Of a DNA stretch of 64,000 nucleotides, positions 23,786-36,800 are shown in pieces. Numbering within the stretch: the stretch's first letter is position 1; each line of letters starts with the position of its first letter. This DNA comes from Panonychus citri (taxonomy: Eukaryota; Arthropoda; Arachnida; Trombidiformes; Tetranychidae). A program made the position numbers and the translations under genes. The notes under the pieces were generated by a model, which saw nothing but the letters and a program-made list of their open reading frames with translations, made no database searches and was not told the DNA's origin. The stretch lies in contig NW_026515495.1 in assembly GCF_014898815.1 (NCBI RefSeq), forward strand, positions 496,001-560,000. The letters are read 5' to 3'.

Positions 23786-24919
23786 ATGTTTCTCAATCCT
23801 GATTCCGGATCATTTATCTCATCACCACAGTCACAATTAACTAATCCAGTTGATGGAATTAAATTTCTGTGTCTCTTTTCATTGATTTGTTTTGGTCGCA
23901 GACACAAAGGTATTTATTTAACTGGATCGGGATTCTGTTCAGGTTACAATCACACTAATGGTGAGTTTAAATTGTTTCCAATTCCACTTACAATTAGCTA
24001 ATTACGTTCATCTCTCTCATTTAATTAGATTTACAGAGTTTCATCTGTTCCGATAATTTCGATACTTCAATTTTTGGTGATTCTCAGCTTCACACTTTGG
24101 CGATTATCGGTTCTAATCTGTCTCTTGATGAAAGGGATTTGTGTCCAGTTAATTACAAACATTTAATTCTCAAAGGATTAACACTGACCAAGAGTTTCAG
24201 AGATTGGAGTTATTTATTAAATTGTAAACGTGAACATGAATCAGTGACAATATTTAATTGTAAGAATATCAACAAATGGGAATGGAGCCGTTTACCTTTC
24301 AATCATCTTCACATTGAGAGAACTGATTTATCCAATGGTGAAGATCTCCCTGGTCCCAATTTACCACCACAATTAAAGACATTATCATATGTCTCATGTT
24401 TAATCAAATCGATTCCTAAAGATCATTTTGTCACCTTGTATTCGTTGAGGATGTTAGTGCTTTCACGAAATTCCCTGAAAGAGTTGAACATGAACTCGTT
24501 CCCTGCCGATGGAAATCATAAATTGTGGCTTTTGGATTTGAGTTACAATCAAATTGCTCATATTGATTCATCATTAACTGTTGTCTTACCAAATCTTGTC
24601 GAGATTAATTTGAAATCTAATCATCTTCAAACTATTGACCAGTCCTTGTTTTCTGTGGTTTGGTTTCCTATCAGGATACTTGATGTTACAGGTAAAGTCT
24701 ATGATGATTTAAAGGCTTCTTTTTCCCAATCAGATGATAATTAGTATTCTTTCATTTAATTGTTTAGTTAATCCATTGATTTGTAATCGTTTATGCTGGA
24801 CGATCGATACAAGGAGTCATCCAATATATTTTGATGATGCTAAATGTTATACAGAAAATGATGAGTGGGTAACTGTTGGAGCCATGGGATTAGTGAGAAA
24901 GTCAACTATCGATTGTTAA
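23786..24919 (+). CDS. Secreted leucine-rich-repeat protein, family member LRR1
   Basis: Exons 23786-23960, 24029-24691, 24768-24919 (phases 1 and 1; introns 68 and 76 nt); 329 aa. The hydrophobic core FLCLFSLICFG matches the signal peptide of the other two family members. Exon 2 starts DLQSFICSDN and carries LRRs: LRMLVLSRNSLKEL, LWLLDLSYNQIAHI, LVEINLKSNHLQTI. The last exon is a short Cys-rich cap (NPLICNRLCWTID, then DDAKC). All three members share this exon/phase plan, so they are duplicates. The start is uncertain: the paralogues begin eight residues before the CLFS block, but here that codon is CCA, so the nearest upstream ATG (23786) adds an unusual N-terminal extension. The in-frame stop at 24917 is followed by 71 more open codons. 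Function unknown; an extracellular binding role is only inferred. Confidence 0.78.
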
Positions 24920-26496
24920 TCCATGATAAACATGACAGTTTCATGGAAAGAGAAAATTGATTCAATCAAGAAAATGGAGGAAAAACTATCGAAAAGTATG
25001 AATACAAAGTGGATAATACAAGAATCTTTTAGTTCTAGAAAGATTCAAAGCAACAACGAAATCGAAACTCAATATCAACTTGATCAGAACTTTCCCTGGA
25101 ACGGAATTCGCTGTAAGAATAATATTCAAAGATGAATTATTAACATTACTGATAATTAATATCAAGTAATTTGAACTGAAATTGTGTCTATTTATAATGT
25201 GACCTTTAATCGAGTACCGAAATGATTACTCGAAGTTGTAATAATCATTTACTATTCAGATCAGTGATTTTGATTATCAAATCAGGAAGAGAAACCTTGA
25301 ATTGTCATGATAATTAACTTTTCTAGATGATCAATGTTAATTACTCACCATTGGACTCTCAATCTGCGATAATTTATTGTCAACACCGCAATTGATTACA
25401 ATTAATTTTTGATCAGTTTGTCTTAATAATCCCACAATTAAAATCACAATTGATGAGTAATTTCTTGTAACCTGGCAAAATATTAATCCTTTCAGCTACT
25501 AACGACAGGTTATATAATCAAATCAACAATTAATTCTGATATAAATCATCAAATCAGTGTTTTGATTAATAATTAACATGAGAGAGAGAAAGAGAAATGA
25601 TTATCGCTCCACAGAATTAGTTAATCAAGAAAGTAGGAGATTAAATGATTAAAATAATCTCAAGAAACTCGAGTGGTGATAATGAAATACTTACGAATCA
25701 AATCAATTTGATTGGGATGAATTAATCACTAATTGTATATTGTACAATTTAGATGGTTACAATTAAGAAAACATTGAATATTTTGTGACAACAGGATCAA
25801 TATATCAATGAGTTGAAAGTTAATTCTAGTAAAATTGAACAAATTGATTCGATTTTGCTAAATTATGAGCATTAATTAATCGACAATTTTAACTGTTTAG
25901 TTAATCAGGTAAAGGAACGATAAAAAGTCAAGTTGATTTAGGTTAATCTATTAACAACAATAGTAATTAGTTTATATGAAGGTGAACACAACATCTAAAC
26001 GATTACTGTTCAATGATTACAATTAACTAATCAATATTTCTAATTATCCACCCTGGTGATTTAAGATTTTCAGAAGCATCTTCTCATAATCTTAACTGTC
26101 TAATAAGTGATTAACATTATGATTAAATCTAATTAGTTCATTGGTTCTCAAAGAGTTTATATTCCCCCATCATGAGATGAAAAAGTTTCTCAGATCATTT
26201 CATTAAATTCACTGTTCAATTGTATATCTAAACTGTTTGTCTATTAATTGATTGATGTAATTGTAAAGAAAAAGTCATAAGAAATTATCTTAATTACTAT
26301 TAAATTGCTTCTTTACCGCTAATAACAATTCTCACTTTAATAACAATCAACATGAATTTACAACAAGGTTCCTCTTGTGTTACATCCCATTGACGACATT
26401 TATTGTTTATTATTGTTTTTTTTTCTGTGATTCTGGTTAATCATAATGTGATTGTTCATCTAATTGTTTATTTCTAACAACAATTGGAACTAAATC
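24920..26496. other. Intergenic, LRR1 to LRR2
   Basis: Begins with an ORF (24923-25135) in the same frame as LRR1 after its stop. The rest is AT-rich DNA without recognisable exons and should hold the LRR2 promoter. Confidence 0.5.
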
Positions 26497-27815
26497 ATGA
26501 TAAGATCAGATCAGAAAATCGTTTGTCTCTTCTCGATACTTTGCTTTGGTAAAATACGAGAAACACCATTTCTTGGTAACGATTGTCAAGCTTATCACTT
26601 TATCCGAGGTGAGTTTCCATGATATTACCCATTGAATTTCAATTCCATGAAGAAAATAATTCTGATTCTCTGTTAATTTACTTGACAATCAATCAAGATG
26701 TCATCAGTGTCCATTGTGAAAATGAATATACACTCAAAGTGCCATTCTCAGTTCGTGATATTCACACGTTGTATTTAGTTGGAGTTCATCAGGAATCATT
26801 TCATCTTCAATTGGTTGACATTTCATTTAGACATTTGATTATAAGAGATTGGGACATGACCGATTATTATAATGATATAAATAAAATAGTGTTCACTTTG
26901 AATCGACATCAATCATTTACTGCTTCATATGTTCAAAATTTACAAGCCTGGAGATGGAGTGATTATGAATTTGAACAGATTCACATTGAAAAATCGTCCA
27001 TTACAAAAATTGGAAGCCAAAGATTAAGTGATCTAATTGCTAAACGATTATTTTCCTGGAAAATGGTTGAACTTTATATTATCGATTGTCAATTACTCTC
27101 AATTGATCCAAATGTCTTCTCAGATACACCTTACCTGAGGACACTTACTCTAAGTCACAATACCCTGAGCAGTATTCAAAGTGACAGTTTTCCGTATCAA
27201 CTTCATCATCTTTGGCTTCTCGATTTAAGTTACAATAATTTAAACCACTTGAATTCAGATCTTTTCAATAAATTACCTGCACTGGTTGAGCTTAATTTAA
27301 ATCACAATCAGTTAACTGAATTATCTCATGATCTAATCAAACCAGTCTGGTTCCAATTGAATTTAATTCATCTTCAAGGCAAGTAGAATGAACCAATTTA
27401 TTTACAACTCGAAACAAATACAATCTCAATTTCTAGTAACAATTAATCTTGCCATCAATGAGAATGGATTAGAATCGTTTAATTGTTTACCTTTTCCCTT
27501 AATCATCAGATTGACTTTCATTTTCTCCCAGCAACAAGTATTAATTGTTTCATTTCCATTTAGTTATTAATCAATTTGTTTTCTCTATTCTCTCTGATTC
27601 CAGAAAACCGGTTAAATTGCAGAAAATTGTGTTGGTCATTAAAAACAGAATCATTTCCGCATCCGATTGCTTTTGATCAAACAAAATGTTCAAACGATTA
27701 TCTGAAAAATCTGGTTATCGGAACGATGAACATCATGTTCCCCATTTGTTTATACCCTTGGAATTTACATCGGTTGAACAGTTTACCGAAATTAACTAAT
27801 CAAACATCATCATGA
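26497..27815 (+). CDS. Secreted leucine-rich-repeat protein, family member LRR2
   Basis: Exons 26497-26608, 26698-27378, 27604-27815; 334 aa. Signal peptide MIRSDQKIVCLFSILCFG, a short linker with one Cys (GNDCQAYHFIRG), then exon 2 DVISVHCENEYTLKVP, aligned with LRR1 DLQSFICSDN. LRRs include LRTLTLSHNTLSSIQ, LWLLDLSYNNLNHLN and LVELNLNHNQLTELS. The Cys cap reads ENRLNCRKLCWSLK and DQTKC. Intron 2 has a GC donor (CAAG|GCAAGT) and a normal TTCCAG acceptor; reading through it hits TAG at once. Tandem with LRR1, about 1.6 kb apart. Family-level match to extracellular LRR proteins; specific function not recognised. Confidence 0.84.
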
Positions 27816-29261
27816 ACAATTTACTCTTCAAACAATTTATATATATCACGATTAACGATTGAGTGAGAAAACTAATTACCGTCAATTGTATTTGAGAATC
27901 AAGAATCTTGGGAAATTAACTGAGTTTCAATCGGAATTACAATTTAAACTCTAAAAATGATAATAAATTGATTGTGATTCTGTGAAACAAACTAATTGAT
28001 TTTAATTATGTGTTTACATGCTTATTGGATTAATTGTTGTGATCAAGTTAACCAACTTTTCCGGTATACAAATCAATTTATAGAATAGAAATCGTTTTGT
28101 TAAATTGTAATGATTAATTTTATATCTTTTTGATTTACACCAATTTGTTTACAATTTTCCGAATTATAAATTTTATGTTTTACTTCATAGATGAAATTAG
28201 ATTGAAATGAATTTGTATAAGTGTTGAAAGGGTGAAAGAATAGGAAAGATGATTAGATGGGATTGAAACGATAATCATGATCACAATCAAGAGGAGAAGA
28301 AAAAAAAACAATGTTTCAAGGAGGAAAATAATGAAAAAATAGATTAGAGAAGATGAAGAAGAGAGAGAGAGATGTTAATCAATAGAAGATGAAGATTAAC
28401 AGATTCAGTCTTAGAACAAGAAAAATCATTAATAATTTGGTTCCATTGGCAGAATTGATCAGCTGATGACCATTGGTGACATTAAATAGTCCAAATAAGA
28501 ATATGAATGATCGGGTTTCTTGTTTTTCTATTTCGGTGGATTGTTGATCAAAATCATTGCTGGTCAATCGACATCTCCAAGTTTAACGAGCCTTAATCTC
28601 GATGGATTAATCTGATAGATTATTCTCAGCGCGTCTCATGTAATAAGTCAATCAATCCAACTCCAAATTGATTCAGTTTCAGTTTGTTGGTGTTTTTTCC
28701 AGGTCAAAAGCACTTTATATATATAATGTATTTAGATAGTTATATACACACATATATAAATGTATATATATTTATAAGGTCTCTTGAAATCATCACAAAA
28801 ATTTATGGACTTTTTTGTTGTTTATGCTGAACATGATTATGAATATATGATGATACTGAATTTATGTAAGTCTGTGTAATATTTGATGTGAGGGTGATAG
28901 AGTTAGATTTGTTTAGGTGTGTGTATATATATAGTTATATATATATATATGCTATTCTTTTGACAATTAGGAAAAAGAGGAAGAGGATTATATGAATATT
29001 ACAATGTTTATGGGGATTGAGTTGGGATTATGATGTGTGTGTGTACGTCAGTGTGAAAATTATAACGTAAAAAAAAGGAAATCGAAGGCAAAATCAGAAA
29101 ATAGATTAAAGAAAGTGAAAATAGACCAAAAAAGATGATGAATATTATGATAAAGATAGTAGATGGTCAAGAAGAAACATTTACAATATTTGATACACAG
29201 TTGATATCTTTTTCTCTCTCATTTATATTTATATATCTGGATTTACAGATTAATCTGTCTA

Positions 29262-29297
<36 letters not shown>

Positions 29298-29338
29298 TAG
29301 ATAATCAAATAAGTTTCTTATTCAATAAGAATAACAAT
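27816..29338. other. Convergent intergenic region, LRR2 / USP34
   Basis: Shared 3' flank with AT alternations near 28710-28765 and 28925-28950 and a (GA)15 run at 29265-29294. No supported gene; a 62-aa minus ORF near 28379-28567 is treated as chance. Confidence 0.55.
29265..29294. repeat. (GA)15 microsatellite
   Basis: Perfect GA run just beyond the USP34 stop codon, therefore probably in its 3' UTR (CT on the sense strand). Confidence 0.9.
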
Positions 29339-30767
29339 TCAATTATTATCCAAAACTTTTTGCAATTCAATTATCGTCTTTTCTAAACGATCTTTCATAT
29401 TTTCTGTATTTTCTGATAAAATGTCCTTATTAGAATCTTCTTCCATTGACAAATCATCTTGAGTTTTCCGTTTCTTATGAGGTGTTTCTAGAAGTAGATA
29501 ATTAGAAAAGACAATCAATTATAATTTGTTTCTATTGGAGCAATTAATCAATTAGATACTAATAGTTATTTAAATACTTACCATGTTCAAATAATACTTC
29601 TTCTGATGCTGCTTTTAAACTTAAACATTTTTCCCTGAACTTGAGCATCGGTGCTTTCAAATCATTAGATAAATTTGACGGTGGGTCACAGCTCATTATA
29701 AGTATTATAACACGAATATCCTGTGAGATTAAAATGAGAAGATGAATTAATTAATCAAATATTGAAAGGTAACCAAGGGATAACAATCAATACTTACTCC
29801 AATTAAGCTTTTAGCATCTTTAAGCAAATCAGTGTGTTCCAATCTCTCTCTTAATGAGCTAACGATATTCAACATTTTCAATATGAAATGTTGATTAATT
29901 ATAAGACCATAAACCTTAGAATGAAAAAAAAAATGGATTCAATTAGTTCAATTTTGCATTAATTTGTCACCTTTTCTACTAAATTGTTATTGTCGGTGTT
30001 TTATATTTACCTTGTGAAGACACGATTTGACAAGTTCATAAACAATATCTTCATTGAGAAAATTACGATCACCAGTTAATATCATGCAAATATAGTCACG
30101 AAAATAATTAGACGATGTACAAAGTAAATTGAAAAATTCTTGTTCCCCATCATCACATGATTTGGAATAATTTAACCACAATTCAGGAAATAACGTTATT
30201 TGCATTAATAATGATTCAGAAGCCACCATTGAACCTGAATTTATGGAGAAAAAATAAATAAAAGGAATTAGTTAGAATTCAATGTTCCAATATTTGTTGA
30301 AACTCGAAACTTACAAAGACCAACAAGTTCTGGATTAACAATATTCTGAGAAACAGCAATTCGACATAAATCACAGATGAATTTATAATATGGCAAATAA
30401 TACTCTATGATGGCTTTATCATAATCTTCATCGGCACCAAGATTAACTTCCAACATTTTGGGATGAAAATGCATTTGAAAGACAGGTCTTGATGGTCTTA
30501 AACTTGATTTGGACAAAGTTGCTCTTTGACCTCTTCTTGGGAAAAATGGACCAGCAGAAACTGTAAAGATAAAGACAAAAATTGTAAATCAAACAATTTC
30601 ATGCAAAGTATTTTCATCTAATAGATTGTTGAAAGACAATAATTTACAATTTAACAATTGATCTTGGAATGTTAAATGTCCTAAGCCCAATGTTTGAACC
30701 ACCATAGGTACACAATCTTTAGGATGAATTTGAACTATTTCGAGGAGTACGGCTGGTAAATTGAATT

Positions 30768-30825
<58 letters not shown>

Positions 30826-33800
30826 CAAAAAGAATTAATCATTTGAATAAACTGAGAATAATATTATTCCAATATCGACTTACCCATGCATGAGCTTCTA
30901 ACATCACTTGGAGTGAAAGTATTCAATAAGAGTATCAATTTTCTAATTAATTCTAAATGATCTTTCCATTTAGCTGACCATTCACGAGCTTCAGTTTGTT
31001 GAGAGTTTCTTAATGTTTGCAATAAACTGGCCATTAATTTAAGAAGATCAACTATCTCATTGGTAATGTGACACGCGGTTGCTTCATGAAACATCATGAA
31101 AAGTGTATTGAATGATTGGATAAGTGCAATTATCCCTCCATTAAGAATTGCAAATATTTGATCTTCTTCATTATCGATAAGAATCGAGAAAGCGTTAATT
31201 AAAGTGGTCCAACATGAACGAGAATCCATTGATGTTAGGTACATCTGAAGAGTATTACGTTTGAAGGATAAAATATCTCGAAGTTCAATTTCAGTGCTAT
31301 CTGGATGAACGGTGATGAAAAGCTTCATCAATTTGAACAGTTCAGAAACAGCCGATTGGTACTGAGTATAATAAGGGGTAATGTTCTTGAAAGCCCATTG
31401 AATATTCTGGTGTAAGGCCAAGTGTCGAGTGAATGAGCGACATTGAGAACAGCAAAGATAGAGTAGCCCATAGTAAGAAGGTAACATCATTCGATTGAAA
31501 AGAACAACCTCTTGATCTTCATGATCGGCTAATATGTAATTGAATGCGATGTTTTTGGTCACATGAGAATTTTGAACAATACATTTGATATTTTCTGGAC
31601 AATCGATACAAGCTTGATGCCAGAAATAGAGGAGACTTTGTTTATTCTGATTTATGGCGATTGCAGGTTCACTTAGTTTGGGCTGAAAGAGATTCCATAG
31701 ATCGGAAAAGTAAGGAATCAACATGAGCTTCTCTTGACGTCCGACCAAACAATAGGCCATCACAGCGAAATAGGAGGTTAACTTTGCTGTTCCATGAGTT
31801 TGTGGATCCAAATAATTTTTGGCGTTTTTCAAGTGCTGAAGTAAACAAGTAAATACTTGTCGAATGATTTGAATAGCTTCATTGGTCAGTTCCATTGTTT
31901 CACGAGTGGTCAACATTAATGTTCGAGGTGATTTGAAATATGATTGACGGAAAAGATTATTGGGAACTAGTGAAATGATTAAAAGAGCTGCTGCATTACG
32001 AACACGCTGATTGTTGTGGGCAAGTAGAAAATATTCAACCCAATTATTTAGATTGAATAAAACTAAACCATGTGCAGCCTTGTTCCTTGGTACTTGGGCT
32101 GTTAACCATTCGAGGCAATGGTGAGGATTTTGTTCAGCGATTTCCCAGATTCTTGGATAAATTAGATTACTAAATGAAGGGAGACCACTTTGTTCGGGTG
32201 ATAACTCGACTAGCATCGAGAGGATACGAAAAAAGGGTTGACTTGTCTCAGGTTGACGAGAAATTGAATGTAGAAGCATATTAACAATTCCCTGAGCGGT
32301 GGTCTCATTATAACGAGAAAGACTGCAGATAAGACTAAAACTTTGACGAAGGTTAATGTTATCGCGAATTTGTCTTTGTATGAATGGGAAACTTTTACCA
32401 CCAAGAACGGATTCCAGGTCACTTGAACTTAAACCAAGCTGATTTGAAGCTGATGAGGAACGAGATTTTTCAATTAAACTAGTCACAAAGGTGATCATTT
32501 TATCAAGAGAAGCAGGTCTTGGATATTTTTCAGGTAAATTGATTGGAGGCATCGAAGCGGCAGCGCGAAAACCTTGAAGGAACAAACTTTGGACGGTCTC
32601 TTCTTCATCTTCCTCATCTTCATCGGAAAGAATCTCAACACACTCTCCTGCTCCCTTATAATGACTGAGATAAAATTGCACCACTACAGAAATAGTATTA
32701 ATTCGGAGCAAAAAATTGGTCTCTTCTTCACCAAGTTTCGAAAATTCAAACAAAAGGGTAAAATATTCGGTTAAATGTCTAAGATGAGGTCGAACCAAAC
32801 TATTATTGCACTCGGCTAGGGATACCAATCGACGGACGAAACGAGCGACACAATGTCCTTTTAAATTTGATGATGAGGATAATGGTGAAGACGAAATCGA
32901 TGGTGTTGGTGATGATGATGTTGACAGTGGATGATGAGATGATGTTGATTGTGTTGTAATTGCTGGAGTAACTGTAGGTAAAGTTGAAGTTGAACTTCGT
33001 ACTGATGTTGATGAAGATGATGCAACGGGAGGTGGTGATGTTGAAGGAGAGGTTTTCAATTGATTGGTTTGAAAAGGAGGTGGTGGAGGTGGAAGATGAG
33101 GCGGTGGTGAAGAAGTTGTTGTTGTTGTTGTTGTTGTTGTTGAAGATAATGATACGTTGGGATATTGAGTTGGTGATGGTAAAGGTGAAGATGATGAAGA
33201 AAAGGAAAGTTCTTTAAGGTCATTGTTACAAATATCTTCTTGAAGACCTTTTTTGTACAATTCTTCTTGAGAATTACGAATTTGTGAAATGACATGAATA
33301 ATCAGCTGTTGAAATAATTGGCGAACCATTTGATTTGGACATTTAATCAAAATTTGAACTGGCCAGTTATGATAATCTTCTGCTAACGTTTCAAGAAGCC
33401 ATTCACACGTTTGTTGACTCGTGTTAAATTGTTTGGTCAGTAATTCAATCCAATTGGCAATTGATGGTTTCTCTTTGGAGTGAATGAAAGTTTCCAATAC
33501 AAATGAGGTTGCCAATTGTGCGTTAACCAAAGCGACTCTCGAACGATCTGATAATGTTGATGGTATATAACCGCAAACTTGCCACATAAAGTTGAAATAT
33601 GTTGGCTCGAAAATACTTTTATCACGAAGAAATTGAATATTATCTTCCCATATCCATTTACTAATTTCTGGATTTGATTCAATTTCGGATTTGGTTTTCA
33701 CAGTTTTGCTCATTGGCTTTTCTTCATTGATGTTCAGGGAATTTACTGTTATTGCTGTTGTAGGTTTTTCATTTTTTCTGCTCTTGGTTAACCTTTCATA

Positions 33801-36800
33801 GAATAACATGTAAGCGCTATTCGTCTTCTCGATTGAAAAGTCCATAAATTTGTCATTAACTGAATCATATGTTTTACTGGTCATCTCACCTCCAAAACAT
33901 TCAGCAGCTATTTGACTAGCATCGAAAGGTTTCACCTCGGCATCATTGAACATATACCATTTATCTTTACCCTTAGATGGATCAGGTTCACGGATAAAAC
34001 AATAATAATGACCTCCGTCCGCGTTACCAGTGTGAACTGTAACACCGACAAGCTCATACTCGGTTGATTCATCATCATAATCATCATCATCACCATCATT
34101 TTCATTTTCATTTACATTTTCCCCTTCATTTGGATCACATTTTTCATCGCTCATTTGACTCTCCATGTTTTCTTGGTCATTATTGCTTCTTTCATTTGTT
34201 TGATGATCAACTCCATTTGAATCTTTATCAGAAACACCATTTTCTTCACAAATATCACTATCACTTTTGATGTCTTGGTTAATTTTATCTTCACAAGAAG
34301 TAGTATTGTTCTTATTCTTATCATTATCTTTCTTGGTACTTGATCCTTCCCCAGGAACTAAATTTTCTTCAAGATATGGGGACATGTCCAGTCTTAATGG
34401 GAAAGAAAAGTAAGTATTGACTTTTTCCTTTGTTTGAGTTGGCATATTGTATGTATAACGCATCGTATTGAAACTCAAAATTCTTGGAATCTTTTTCAAG
34501 CAAGCTCGCTTTTCGGCTCTCACTTTACGTCCACATTGACTGCAGGTCCACATATTATCACCTTCAAGAGTATCTTTAACGGTCAGTTCATCTAATGAAT
34601 CCCAAAGATGTCTCATATCAGCGACTTTACATCTTAAAGTATAAAACTCTTCAGTTGTCCGACTAATATGAGGACAGTCCAGTGAGACCACAATGTTAGA
34701 TAGAGTACCAGCGAAAAGGCTTTTTACCGTTTCTTTCAAATGAGGAGACATTTCTTCTAGTTTACTTATGAGATCAGTGAAAAACTCGGTCATATCTTTT
34801 TGCTCTCCAGTGTTCAAAGGTTGGTTATTCATCGTATAAACTTTACAGAAACTTTTTGGATTGAAAGCTTTTCTTTCACTTTCTGCTAGAAAGGCAAACA
34901 TTTTCTGAAGTTCTTGTAAAATGGTTGAATATTTAGTTTCATTGGTAACTTTAGTTGATAGAATTGCAGCTCGAACCTCAGGGAACATGAAAAGATGCTG
35001 GACACAAGAGGCCATATAACAGGTAGCACCAAGATTGAGTAAACCAACATAACCGCACTCTGATCGGCAACCATCATGAGGCCAATAATCCCAAGGGTAT
35101 GAAGCATGTGATGATGATTTATGTTGATTTAACAATAATTTGAGCAGAGTGATAGTATTTTCTTCACAACCTTTTGTCAATTCAACAAGTAAATCATAGG
35201 CAGCTGATCGAGTGGCCTGAGATTTACATTTAGGTAAATTTTTATCACTTTGATTTGGAGTTGCAAATAGAAGATCAAAAGCAGAGACTAAAAATTTATT
35301 CCCTTCATCTGAAAACATGTAAGGTGGATTTTGTTTAATTGTAACGGTCATTAAAGACAATAATCCACGAAGTCCTTCATCTTCAACATAGTTGAATCGA
35401 GTCTCACAAATCTCACGATTCTCAATTGTTGATGCCATGTAATAGCATAAATTGTTCAAATCGTTCATCATCTCATCGCGATTTGAATCATCCAAGGAAT
35501 CAACAAGACGACAAACCAGCCAGAAATAGTCTTTACAACCCGGTCCATAAGGTTCTTTGTCAATATATCCTATTGTTTCATTAACATGAGCTGATGTTGA
35601 GGTTGAAGAGCAGGATGATGATGAAGAAGATGATGATGAGGCAGATGATGGAGTAAGTGTGTTGTTTGATGAAGACAAAAGCTCCGTTGCCATTGGTTTC
35701 ATGGCTTGAGCATCAGAAAGAAAGGCTAAAAGAGAGCTTAACATTTTAGGGATAAAGATATGTCCAGTTTTACGAGAAGAAGTACTTCCAAGGCACATTC
35801 TGTAGAATCCTGTACACGCTTCTCGCCGAACAGCGGGATCAGGATCATCGAGAACCAATTTTTTAAGCAAACAATTGAAATTAGGATATTGAAAGAGAGA
35901 GCATTTGATTTGAGGATCAGAGAAAGCCCATGAGATGAGGAACTGAAGTGTACTATGGACAACTTGAGCACGACCCCAGAATCGGGTTTGGTAATTGTTT
36001 GATTCGGCTGAGATTGAAGTTGTCTCATTAAGAACGGTCAATAAAACTCTTAATGTTGATTCGGCATCACGAAGCATTTCCAATAGTTTCTCATTAAATT
36101 GATGGACCAAAAGTTTATCAACGGTCACTTTTAGGTTTCTCTTTCGTTTACCAAATTCTGAAAAACCTTTATTGTTAGTATTATTACCCATTAGATTTGA
36201 TGGAGGGTTTGTTGGAAAGGCGGTAATTGTAATACCAGTATTAGCTGAGTTAATTGTGGTTATTGAATTGTCACTTGTTATGCTAATACTATTGGTAATG
36301 TTAGAGTTGATGGTTGTGGTTGTGTCATTGATTGGTTGACAATTATTGGTCTCTAATTTATTACAGTCTTTTGGTAGGGAATCAATACCAAATTGATAAA
36401 TTAAATGCAACAATGAAGCGAGACAATCTTGTTTCCATTCATTCCAAGTCTCAGAATCTCCTTGTTGTAAAACACCAGAGACAAAAATATCAAATAAATG
36501 TTGTAAACCAACACAATCGATAAACTTTTGAGCCCAACCATTTTCTTCATTCTTTGAGGTTCGCTGAAGCCATTCGACTATTTGAACTGAATAGATTAAT
36601 TTCTGTGGACTACTGGGTGATAGAAGACCATTAACTCGGAGGGAGGAAGAAGAAGATGATGATGATGATGATGATGAACTTTTTGAAGATTCGTTTGTTG
36701 AATCATCGTTAACAGTTATACTTTGGAAAGATTTTAACAAATCGGGTGAAGTAGGAAGGATATTGATTATCTCCCAAACTTGGCGAGATAAAACCTGAGC

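Noticed and set aside
30601..30647. Extending USP34 exon 2 to the end of its ORF (ENTLHEIV)
   Set aside because: Gives the wrong phase for the conserved next block SAGPFFPRR; the donor GTAAAT at 30647 fits phase and homology.
33056..33295. Minus ORF with a poly-Gln run inside USP34
   Set aside because: Alternative frame of the GTT/AAC repeat in the USP34 coding exon.
34064..34270. His-rich plus-strand ORF
   Set aside because: Antisense shadow of the acidic Asp/Glu insert of USP34.
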